NCBI GenBank assembly: GCA_963693305.1
Contig: OY855906.1
Coordinates: 969,501-1,033,500 of the forward strand
DNA length: 64,000 bases
Reading direction: 5' to 3'
Source of the DNA: Meandrina meandrites
Lineage: Eukaryota > Cnidaria > Anthozoa > Scleractinia > Meandrinidae
Below are positions 12,618 to 23,972 of the stretch, one piece after another. The notes beneath the pieces were generated by a model, which was not told where the DNA came from, did not search any database, and saw nothing but the letters and a program-made list of their open reading frames with translations. Position numbers and translations under genes: made by a program. How positions within the stretch are numbered: the first letter of the stretch is position 1; every line of letters starts with the position of its first letter.

Positions 12618-15488
12618 CTAAACTCTTTAAATTCCAACTTCCTTTTGTTATCAAAATAACCTTTTGTACGAAGAGAAATGGCCTATAATTTCTCATTGGG
12701 AGATTTTGGTTCCATCTTTCTTATGATCCATCTCTCAATCTTTCCAAACATTTATTTTTAATTTGGAACTTAAGCACTCTCGTAGTTTTTCGTTTGGATA
12801 TATCCAAGTAAAGGGATGTTTTGTAGTAATTAATGGCTCACAGGGTTAAGTATGAGGATGACGGCTTTCAAAATCTTTGAAATTAATATTTAGTATTTAC
12901 ACACTTTTCAATGACTACAGTTTGCAATTACGAAATTTGAACAGTGATTTTTAGCAGGTTGAAAATTTGACAAATTTAAGTAGCCCCCTTAGTCTTTTCT
13001 TTAGTATTTTGCTTGAATTGTCTGATCACGATTGTGAGTAAATTACAGTACTTTTTGCTTTTCGTGCTTGTCTGGCACTTTTACGCCTTTACTTCGAGCC
13101 CCATGCATGAAAAGTCAACATGATGGTTCATGGCATGACGGCTGGAATTACCCGCCTGATGTGTCCCCGATCCGACACAATTCGGATCATGACCTTGAAA
13201 TCCGTTTGAATCTCGTCCAGACGTTTCCTATAGTTTTTCCTCATTTCGATACTATTTTCATAGGTTTTATTTCATTACCAGACTAGTTTATGGTGTCAGA
13301 AGCGCCTAAAATGACGTGGCCTCGCCAAACAATTGTAAGGAGTTATGTAGTCTCAGAAATATTTCTGTTTTGAAGCCGGTATATTTTATTGTCTTAGTTA
13401 CGAAGAAGCTATTACTTAAGTGAATAATCAACAAAAACAGGTAATGTTAGCATATCTTGCATGAATTACAATCTAACAGAGTGTCCCTCACTAAAACACG
13501 AAGTGTTTTTGAATTCTTTGTTAATGGAACTTTTTAAACCTTATAATACTCTAACTATGATATCTTGACTTGGCAAAGCACTGTCCTAATTGTTTAGCTA
13601 ATCGAAGCAGTTCCAGAACGTATCTTCAACTACAGAGAAAAGTGTTGGGAAGGTTTGCACTTTTGTTTCTTCCCTCCCCTGTTCACTGTTCAGTTCACTG
13701 TTCATGATATGATTGGATTGTGAGCGGGCTGTCCTAAACCAGTCAGATTAGGAATGGTGTTTACTAAGTTGAATTCAAAGCTTATCGTGATCAGGTATAC
13801 CAACCTTCCCAGGAGCCTCTGTCTGTGATTGTAGATCACAGAGACCCGGCAAGAATAGTCTGACACACGTTGACGAGGATCGAATTTGGACAAACTCGTC
13901 TCATCGAGGCTCAAATACGTGTTCAAGTTTGGCTACTGTTCTTTTGAAATGTTGTAGTAATCCTGTTGTTTCCTGGAATTACTTTCAGGGTTTGCTCTCT
14001 GACAATGGGTTAAGGTGTAATTCCATGGATTTAGCAGTATTCCGTGGAATTTCTATTCAGACAAAGTACTTCTTGCAGTGACAGTGCTACTAGGCCTTTA
14101 AATTCGCATATTAGGAACTTATGCCTCATCCTTATTTTGTATACTTGGATACATTGAATAAAGCAGTTGTTCAGATTTTTGCATGACATTTCACTGACAG
14201 TGGAAACGCTATGCAATGTATATTTTACTGAGAACCTCTCGAGGGTACTTTGTTATCGCGATTTCCATAAGTGAGGTCCAGCCGAGATGATTTTTCAATT
14301 TTTAGAGTGTTTTAGCCTTCCAAGTTTTATCCAGGTAATTTCTGGGTAGCCTGCGAAACGCCCCTCAAGCCGGGAGCGATGAGTGGTGGCTGTATTCGCA
14401 GGCTAATTTCTGGAAAATTCTTCAGCATTCATGATCAATGATAAACATGACTTTTTGCTGTTATCTAATTAAGACGAGATATCAGTTGTAACCGTTGGGC
14501 CTGATATGGGTAGGCAAACTATTTGCTCAGGGACTCCACCTATGGTACACCAATACTCTGCTCATTTCCAGCAATAATATGCTTTTTATGGGCAGACCCA
14601 TCATGGAACTAAGAAATGTTTCCGCTTGCATAAAGGACGACTAAGAAAAAAGAGTTTACAATAGGTCCTAGATACTACAAATAGGTCATTTTCGAAGCAA
14701 CCTTCTTTTGTCAAGTGTCCTGTTCAAGCCGCCCACTCTCCTTGCGATTGGGAGTGGTGGGAGGCTGTACAAAGGGTATTGTTAAGGTGCGAGTGAGTTT
14801 TGTCTTATGGAAGTTTAGTGATAATAAAACTAAACTAATTAGCTTCCATTGACAGGCATTCTGATATTCACCGACTAATGCAATCATCATCACTGGCAGA
14901 CCCATACTCTGGCATATCCCATGACAATCGCCGCCATCCTTCGCTGTGGTCATGGTCTATACATGCGGCCATTCCATCTTTTTCCATTCTAGTGTTTCAC
15001 TAGTTAGCAGTGTTTTTTACTCCTCTACTCCGCCATGCCGTATGACTGTTTTGACTATCGTTCTCAGAACCAGAGGGGTAAATATTTTGAAGCATGCCAA
15101 GCATAGTACACAGTCTTGCGAGGAGGAAAGCATTTCCCTGTCGGCGTTTTCCGCTGACTTGGCTACCAGGCCAAAAAGATTCAATCGAGTCGCCACAAAA
15201 CTGAAATGAAGGCAAGCTACAACATGTCCTCGAATTCTTATATAGGTTAGCCCAAATGGAAACATATTTGTCATGCACTAGTATGCAGGGGCACCCAACG
15301 AACAATTTATGGCAAAATGCAATATTTCACCCAAATGAATGAAAATAAATAATATAAAAGCGTTTCCAGGTGTTTTTCATTGCTGCTGGAAAAAATATAT
15401 CTGTTCCTTTTTCCCAGCGTAGGGCACATAAGGAAGTTGCCAGCCAGCTGGATAGAAATTATGTTTCCCAGCCAGGAATGGAAAAAAT
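12618..15488. other. Intergenic, no gene seen
   Basis: AT-rich sequence with only short scattered frames and the inverted repeat at 14347-14404. I could support no exon or RNA gene. Confidence 0.5.
14347..14404. repeat. Inverted repeat around AGCCTGCGAA
   Basis: TAGCCTGCGAA at the left pairs with TTCGCAGGCTA at the right across about 36 bases. A related AGCCTGCGAGTAGGCTCTC motif is at 45422. It is probably the end of a dispersed element. Confidence 0.45.
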
Positions 15489-16890
15489 GGAAGAGAAAGG
15501 AGTTGCAAGAACGAACAGCCAATGAATGCTCGTCGTCACAAGCCTATCTCAACCTATGGAAGAGAAAGGAGTCGCAAGAACGAACAGCCAATGAATGCTC
15601 GTCGTCACAAGCCTATCTCAACCTATGGAAGAGAAAGGAGTCGCAAGAACAAACAGCCAATGAACGCTCGTCGTCACAAGCCTAACTCAACCTATGGAAG
15701 AGAAAGGAGTCGCAAGAACGAACAGCCAATGAATGCTCGTCGTCACAAGCCTAACTCAACCTATGGAAGAGAAAGGAGTCGCAAGAACGAACAGCCAATG
15801 AATGCTCGTCGTCACAAGCCTAACTCGACCTATGGAAGAGAAAGGAGTCGCAAGAACGAACAGCCAATGAATGCTCGTCGTCACAAGCCTAACTCGACCT
15901 ATGGAAGAGAAAGGAGTCGCAAGAACGAACAGCCAATGAATGCTCGTCGTCACAAGCCTAACTCGACCTATGGAAGAGAAAGGAGTCGCAAGAACGAACA
16001 GCCAATGAATGCTCGTCGTCACAAGCCTAACTCGACCTATGGAAGAGAAAGGAGTCGCAAGAACGAACAGCCAATAAATGCTCGTCGTCACAAGCCTAAC
16101 TCGACCTATGGAAGAGAAAGGAGTCGCAAGAACGAACAGCCAATGAATGCTCGTCGTCACAAGCCTATCTCAACCTATGGAAGAGAAAGGAGTCGCAAGA
16201 ACGAACAGCCAATGAATGCTCGTCGTCACAAGCCTAACTCAACCTATGGAAGAGAAAGGAGTCGCAAGAACGAACAGCCAATGAATGCTCGTCGTCACAA
16301 GCCTAACTCAACCTATGGGAGAGGAAGGAGTCGCAAGAACGAACAGCCAATGAATGCTCGTCGTCACAAGCCTAACTCAACCTATGGGAGAGAAAGGAGT
16401 CGCAAGAACGAACAGCCAATGAATGCTCGTCGTCACAAGCCTAACTCAACCTATGGAAGAGAAAGGAGTCGCAAGAACGAACAGCCAATGAATGCTCGTC
16501 GTCACAAGCCTAACTCGACCTATGGAAGAGAAAGGAGTCGCAAGAACGAACAGCCAATGAATGCTCGTCGTCACAAGCCTAACTCAACCTATGGGAGAGG
16601 AAGGAGTCGCAAGAACGAACAGCCAATGAATGCTCGTCGTCACAAGCCTAACTCAACCTATGGGAGAGAAAGGAGTCGCAAGAACGAACAGCCAATGAAT
16701 GCTCGTCGTCACAAGCCTAACTCGACCTATGGAAGAGAAAGGAGTCGCAAGAACGAACAGCCAATGAATGCTCGTCGTCACAAGCCTAACTCAACCTATG
16801 GGAGAGAAAGGAGTCGCAAGAACGAACAGCCAATGAATGCTCGTCGTCACAAGCCTAACTCAACCTATGGGAGAGGAAGGAGTCGCAAGA
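15489..16890. repeat. 69-bp minisatellite, about 20 copies, open as a 464-codon frame
   Basis: Copies of a 69-bp unit run head to tail with few substitutions. Because 69 is a multiple of three, the + frame 15522-16916 stays open and encodes about 20 repeats of a 23-residue basic unit (MNARRHKPNSTY, GRERSRKNEQP). Differences include I/N, E/G, E/K and M/I plus silent TCA/TCG and GGA/GGG changes. The E-to-G variant recurs at copies 12, 16 and 20. A second + frame and a minus frame are also open over several copies, so the open frame alone does not prove coding. No splice context or start context stands out. I regard it as a VNTR whose coding status is undecided. Confidence 0.9.
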
Positions 16891-16916
16891 CATATTCTGG
16901 AGAGGCCACATTTTAA

Positions 16917-19592
16917 AATAATGATTACCACTATAATTACAACATCTGTTTATTATATGGTTCTCAATTGGTCCTGTAGATATAAAACTATAGATTTGTC
17001 TGAAGTGTGTTTTAGGGATGACATCATCAAATTTGCAAAATCTCAAATGCTTATTCTTAAATGCATTACTGGTGATACAGTGTAGCCTGTGAAAGCTGGA
17101 CACCTGAGGAAAATGTCACAGGGCTTTTTTGCCATGCCCTCTTCCTATTACACTGAGAGCTGATTCACAGCCTAGTAAACAACACAAGTATGTAAATACA
17201 TGTATAAAACCAAACCATAATACCACAATTACTGACTAGACAATTCAAAGTTAGAGCAATAAAACAACAGTCCCAACTGAGGTAATGTATATGAAATGAT
17301 TTATATATATGAACTGTGGATGTATATGAAAGTGATAAATGATCATCGCAGTGAATTTCCAATTTAAGCAATTGGAATAAAGAAGCCTGAAAAAAGTCAG
17401 GGCTTCAACGGAATTCAAACCTGTGACCTCCGCGATACCGGTGCGATGCTCTCCCAACTGAGCTGAGAAGCCTAAACCTGAGATACAATATGAAGCCTAA
17501 ACCTTCTTTTTGAACAAAAATTGGAGCTCCCCTGACTTGGCACAAGTCATACAACACATGTATGGCTAAAAGTAATCTCAAAAATTGGCAAAGCAAAGCA
17601 AGCCAGCCCAGTCCAGCCTATGTAATCAGCCCCTTAATCACATGAAATGTGACCTATCTACATGACTGCAAACATTCATTATACTTGTTATGATTGGTAA
17701 TTACCTTCAAAAAACAGTCCTGAAAGTCCCTTGCAGTGTTTACATATACCATATACTGGAATAAACAGGAACAATGATATATGCACACAATATTGTCATT
17801 GAAGTTCAATAATGCTGTCAGCAGGAGGGCAGTTGGTAAACTGAAGTATCTACAATAATATCACAATAACTGTAAATGTAAATATGAAATTTTTTAGAAA
17901 ATTATAAAGCAAAAATCTTAAAAGTAAAAAATTTGCAAATTAAAACCTTAAAAATACATAAGGACTATTTTGCAAAAATTGCATCTGTTAACTGAGTCAA
18001 ATCATAGTCTAGGTCTAACTTTTACTTTATTTGCCTCAGTAAACAACCTTCAAACATCAAAACATTCACTTGAACATTCATCTGTTGCTCTTAGCCCAGG
18101 ATGATTGAAATTGTGCTAAGTAGACAAACTAAACAAGTAAAAGGCAAAAGAGAAATTTGAGTTTGCTTGTGATGAAGTCACTAGAGTAAAGGGACCGTAT
18201 GGTCACACTACATGAATTTTTGTTTAATTCAGTCAGGCATCAATGCCTAAATCTCAAGGTTACAGCCATGATTTAGCTATTACAGATCCCAATTTACCTG
18301 CTAGCAGCACCTTCTAGTGATGTTACTGTAGGTCGAGACAAAATTTCGTAGTATGCGAGAACTGCAAAAAAGGCGCGATCAAATTCATATTAACGACCAA
18401 ACATTCTAGTGGAAAAAACAAACCTTAACTGGCCAAAGGCATTGCATAGGCTATAACTAAATAAAAGCAATTTACACAAGCTACTATTAAAACCACGCAG
18501 TGACACTACACAACTGAAAAGTGTTATTGAAAGACCGGGTGAATAAACGAGAAGCATGGAGTCGCGGAGAGTTTTGGCGGACCTGTTTCTTCTACAGTTT
18601 TTAACGTGACCGACGCATTTCGTCTGCTGTCACTCAGCTCAAATCGGTTCATTACAGATGAATCAAACATGGAAAAGTATAATCCAAGCTGAAACTTACC
18701 TTTTGTTTTAAATTTTCCACGGGGAAGTACCTGGAATGTCCTCCATTGTCCGACTCGTCGACGACCATTCAGGCAATCGCCAAACAATATAACCTGAATA
18801 ACCGAAATTTACAACCGTAACGTGAAAATGACACAGCGAAGCTTTCCTGCTGATTTCTACCGGAAGTTGCGGTGCATGCTGGTTTAAAAATTGGAGGGAA
18901 CTAGTTTCAGTCTCCCACTGTAAAAGCCACGCGCGGAAAACAAAATGGCGTCGGTTTGTTTTTATTGTTCGCGAGGAAAATAACCTTTTTTCGGCACTTA
19001 AGTTTGAAGTTTGGGTTTGCAATAATCCCTTTTATGATTGGAAGAGGAGAAAACATGTATAGTTCTTTCCAGCTTGAAGCTAGCTCGTTTAAATCACCCA
19101 CTTCGACACAAATTAGTTCGCGAGCCGGGTTTTGTGTTTCCTTGTGTTTCACGTTGCTCCAAACAGCTTTTCTTTGTGTACGAGACCAACTTAGGACCCC
19201 AGAACCTAACATTAAATAAATTAAACTAAGTGATGTTTATAGCGTGGTTATTGCTTGAGATATTCAGCTGCGATGATTCAAGCGCGTGATTTGATTTCTC
19301 CGCTGATTTACCTCGCACGACTCGCAAACATTTTCATCAGTCAACAGCCTTCGTATCTAACCGAAGGTTTTGGCAGAATTAAACCCCTGAACAACAACAA
19401 CAACAACAAAATAGGCTTGAAAGGAATATAAATGGTACGTCTTTTAACCGATTTCAATATTTGGGAAGTCTTACGGGCACCTCGCGTGACCCCTTCTCAG
19501 CTATACCCTTTTATGGCCAAGCTGCGATCACGTCATCTCACCAGATGCACTTGAGCGCTTTCGAGGTTTGAGTTATGCTTTAAACTGTAACA
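16917..19592. other. Intergenic, SINE copy and putative promoter region
   Basis: Contains the SINE at 17345-17475. From about 18850 the sequence is less AT-rich, with CGCGCGGAAAACAAAATGGCG and several CpG sites, which could be the promoter and 5' leader of the C2H2/DDE-like gene. No transcription start can be assigned. Confidence 0.4.
17345..17475 (-). mobile_element. tRNA-derived SINE copy
   Basis: The minus strand carries CAGCTCAGTTGGGAGAGCAT (A box), CACCGGTATCGCGGAGGTC, a slightly mutated B box (AGGTTTGAATTCC), then GAAGCCCTGAC and the TTTTTTCAGGCTTC tail. Same family as 7618-7745 and 50086-50225. Confidence 0.78.
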
Positions 19593-22500
19593 ATGCCCAA
19601 GGTATTTAATTGTTCCGACTGTGAAAAAAACTACCAAACAGGTCGAGGATTGAGAAAACATTTCCAAGCGTACCCAAGCCACAGGCGCGAAGAAAACGTT
19701 AAAAGACCACCGCTGCAAGCCGCTGCTGCAGCAAATATTTTCCTGGACGTTCCTGCCCACCACCGCTCTGCCAGGCTCAAGGAGCTTTTGAAACTTTTAA
19801 CAAGAGAGGAGTTTTCAACAGTGGTTTTGTGTAGTATTTCCAGACATGTGTCAACTTCCTCGTTTCTACTTTCAAGAAGCAAACTTACACAAGGTACTGT
19901 TTCCGAAAGCAAGTTACGGGAAGAGTTGGAAGTCCTTGTTGCAATGGTGGCCGAGTGTTACCCAGACTCGCTTCTTTATTCCTTAAAACAGCAGTCAGTT
20001 TCTTCCCTTTTTTACAAACCACAACATGAAAGTGTATACCCGAATTATCACTCAGAGAAAAAACTTCTAACACCAGCAAAATGTAGAGAATGGGTAAATT
20101 TTATTGACGATTTAAACATACCACAAGATCAACAACAAACAGCTCAGCTGGTCGACTTTGTTATTTCACACAAAGATGGAGAGTTTTTTAAAAGCATCCT
20201 CATGCCTGTCGTGTTTAAGAAGAATTTTAATCACTTTGTCCAGTTTGCAGCTGGACTTGTAAGTAATTTTGACATTGGCTACACTAAATATCAAAACATA
20301 GTCCGAAATCAGCTTGGTAAAGAACTGGAACATATTTTTGGAATCAACATCATGGTACCAAAAGATGACATGTGTGAAAAGGTCAAGACACAAAAGGAAG
20401 CTCTGCAGGAAAGTTTGTCACTAAATTTTACTGAACATAGTGGAGTTGTTGCAGCATACACAAATGTTCAAAACACTGTGGAATGGCTACTTAGCAAAGA
20501 AACTCTTCAGGAAACAATTATGGTCCCTAAAGAAAAAATAATTATTTATCATTACATTGATGCTTTCCCATGGATGCAGTGGAGTAAGTTCTTTACTGGA
20601 GAAACAGCAATAAGAGTCAAATTAGTGGAGCCTCACAACCTGTTAAGCTCTATTGTTACAGTGTGTTCTTGGTTAGGGCCAGACGATTACAACCATGTAA
20701 GTAATCTTGGTAGAGAAACCCTCCAACAGCTGTCCAGTTTGAAGTCAGTCTATCACCCACTTCTGAAGAAGAACATTGAAGTAATTGTGCGTGGTGTTGC
20801 AGATGGCTGCCAGCGGAGATTGATTACTGGAAATTCTTCTGCCAGTTCTACTTATCCAATTCCTGAGTCACCAGAACATCGCAAACAACTTGGGGATATG
20901 AGAGTAATCTGTAATGAGCCTGTGTGGAAAGTGGAAATGACTGAGAAAGGAGAAGAACAGTACAAGACATGGTTGGGAAAGCGAGTGGATAATACTGAAA
21001 ACAGGTTATTATTAAATGAATTAATTGAATTGCTTTTTGTAGAATGAATAACGGAAGGCCTTCCAGCCCCTCTTAAAGCATGAATATTATGATCTTTTGC
21101 ACACTTGAACTTTTCGAACTGTCAGACTTATAAAATATGGAGACATTTTTGATAGAAATGTATAATCATAATAAGTATGCACACACCAGTCATGCCAAAC
21201 CTAGAGAAATACTAATGTAATCCAATATGAAAACTTTGTTAAGAGGGTTGAGCTACTCATTTTGGAACCCCCCTCCCCCCCCCCCCCCCCCCCCGCCTCC
21301 GGCTAACAGAAATTAACAGAAATTGTTTACTATTATTTATGACAGACGAGAATATGCAAAGAAGCACCTCGGTCAAACTGGCCACCCTAATGCTTCTCGA
21401 CTGGACCTACAAAATTACTACCCAGCCATGATGCATCAAGCTACAAGAGCCACAGAAACTATTGCAAGAAGAATAGGCCAAGTAGCTGATGCTCTCAAAC
21501 AAAATAAAAGACAATGGTTTGTAGAAGTACAAAAAGTTGCTCGAAAAGTTTGCTTAAACAGTTTTGATGTCACATTTGATGAAAATGGTGTTTTGGCCTT
21601 TTACGAAAAAGCAGAGGAACTTTTGAATAACTCTGGTTTCAGCCCTTTGATCACAGAAATATTGGTATGTTTTTGCAATGGTGTGAAAAAAATTTTTCAA
21701 TGGATTTTAAACACCCCGAGAGAATTAACAAGAGAAAAGTATGACTGTCAAGCAAGAGTTTTGTTAGGATTTCAATTTATTTTAATATTCGGGTCTGAAA
21801 CTGTTACTGCCACAGTGAAAGAACTAGTTGCCTACACTGGTTTTTATGTCGAGAAGGCCCTTAAAGATGCCACCTTGAGCGGACTCCCTTTGAGCCTGCA
21901 CAATTTTAATGACGGCATCATGGAAACCAGGCACAAAGATGCCAAGCAAGGCAACTACATTTACAGTGGTGGGCGAACAGGTGAAACAGGAAAGATTGAC
22001 TACCAAAGAAGAGTACTCACCCAACAATTCTGTCATGAATGGGCATCAGTTGAGAACAGAGAGAAGAAAGGCTGCAGTTACTCATCAGACTCCAAAGTCC
22101 ACAAACAGGAATCCCAGGATTTAACAAAACAGCTAAAGAAAAAGGAAATGGTATTAAACGTATAAATGTCTTTGTAGTATGTGAAAAACAACAACAACAA
22201 AATTAATGTTATCATTCCATTCAGTTTGAACAATTTCCAGACAACTATATAACAAAAAAGTCTCGAAATATGTCTCTTGTGCACATTGCTGCTCAGTTTG
22301 AAGCAGTGTAAAAGACAGTGTTTTGTACCATGGACCTACTTTTTAATCCTTTTTCATTATAAGTTCACTACTCTCTTAACACATGTGCATGCTATTTTTG
22401 TTTAAAACAGCACATTCCTTTTCAAGACAATATCAAAACGTTGTGTCAAGATGAAGCAACTCAAGATGCAGCACCCCAAACTGTTCCTGATATTCAGGTA

Positions 22501-23972
22501 CATGTACTAAAACAGCAACTCAGTGTTGGCATGTAGGTATTAAGTTTAAGCATTAACATGGCAAGTTCATCTAACAAACCTTTATCAAGTAAAATATCAA
22601 GGAATTGTTTTGTCTTTTTAAATTTTGGTTTACCCATGTAGCAGGCAAACTAATGTAAATGTCACATATTGTATTTCAGTTTATTGCCATTGTTTAATGT
22701 AATATTAACAATAAAAAAATGTAATAGAGCAAGGAATTGGAACAGTTTTGAAGTGTTCATATCATGGGCCTAATCTTATTAAACTACTGTGCTATTTTGT
22801 TCAAAACAGCACATTTCTTTTGAAAACACCACCAAAGATGAATCTACTCAAGATACATCCCAAACTGTTCCTGAAATTGAGGTAAACCTATACCATATGT
22901 ACTAAAATATCAAGAAATTGTTCTGCCTTTGAAATTGTAGTTTACACAAGCTTATCTAATTTTAAAGAAAGGTAAATGTCTTTAAACTCGAAGCAAATGA
23001 AATCGATTTCAATGAACTGTGTCATGTAACAGAGCAAGGAATTGATACACAGGTTACAACCTGTTAACTTACCTCCATCATTTATTTCAGATGGGGAAAT
23101 CAAATGAAGATGTTGACGGTGGTATTTGTTGTCGTCCTTGGCCAAATATCGACATGATGACAGAAAACTTTCTTCAGGCAGCAAAAACAAATTTCCAGTC
23201 GTCCAATGTTGTAGAAATTACAGTCACAACAGCCAAAGAGTTCGCATCGACAGCCAATGATGACACAGTAAATAACTTTACCCACTTGGACAGTATCACA
23301 TCAACTGTTCAGAGTCTTAACATCAAAAGGGCAGATCGAAGAGTTACACACGAGATGTTCACGATGAAATTAAACTCGAGCAAACCACAGCAGTTAGGCA
23401 CATTTGTCATTGAACACCAAAAAGAAAAATCAGCCATCGTTCGAAGAAAAATTGTGATTTCATACACAGACGTGTTAGGATTGCAAATAGATGAAAGAAA
23501 AATAATTCTGGATACGTACAAAAGACCACAGACATTCTACAAAAAGAAAGATGAGTCTAGCCGACAGAATTCAACAACTTGGTCAGAATGCTGCGAAGAT
23601 TCTGCAATGTCTGGGTCAGGCAATAAGATTCGACTAGAAATTCAATTTCACCAGCCAAATAAAATCGTGAATGCTTTAATTCAATCAGACATTCATCTTC
23701 AGACGGCAGCCAATGTTGGAATTCGAGAAACTTACAATCCGCCGAGTCAAGTGATCATGCAGCCAGAAGCATTCTTCCCCGTAGCCAAGGACCCAGCAAC
23801 AGTTCGCGCAGCACAGCTTGCCGTATTAGAACTGCTCAAACAGCCAGAAGGAGGAGAAGTATCGTGGCTAATTAAAATGTTCGGTGGAATCCATCACCAC
23901 TTCAAGGAATCTTTAAGTCAGAACCAGAGTATTCGTCATATTCCAGTTGGTCTCGTCGAGAAGGAAGAATGA
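19593..23972 (+). CDS. Five-exon C2H2-finger protein, possible DDE-transposase-derived gene
   Basis: Exons: 19593-21004, 21346-22150, 22411-22497, 22810-22881, 23091-23972. Phases 2,0,0,0 are all compatible, giving about 1085 residues. The first junction uses a weak donor (AG/GTTATT) but joins in frame; if unused, exon 1 ends at a stop at 21047. The N terminus has a C2H2 finger, C7-x2-C10-x12-H23-x6-H30. I see a possible RNase H-like triad: D323 in IDAFPWMQW, D404 in VADGCQRRLITG (followed by a Ser-rich stretch and TYPIP), and E664 in GIMETRHKDAKQ. The long D-to-E gap would need an inserted helical domain. The two mini-exons encode related peptides (HIPFQDN and HISFENT starts, both containing QTVP). 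The last exon (294 codons) is not recognised. Coding is likely; the transposase assignment is inference from motif layout only. The 18.9-19.6 kb region upstream is less AT-rich and may hold the promoter. Confidence 0.68.
21272..21294. repeat. Poly-C tract in intron 1 of the C2H2/DDE-like gene
   Basis: About 20 C residues with one early T interruption, about 50 bases upstream of the exon 2 acceptor. It is a sequencing-risk site, but because it is intronic it does not alter the frame. Confidence 0.9.

Noticed and set aside
15756..16160. 134-codon minus-strand frame in the 69-bp array
   Set aside because: Shadow of the minisatellite; the unit length is a multiple of three, so several frames stay open.
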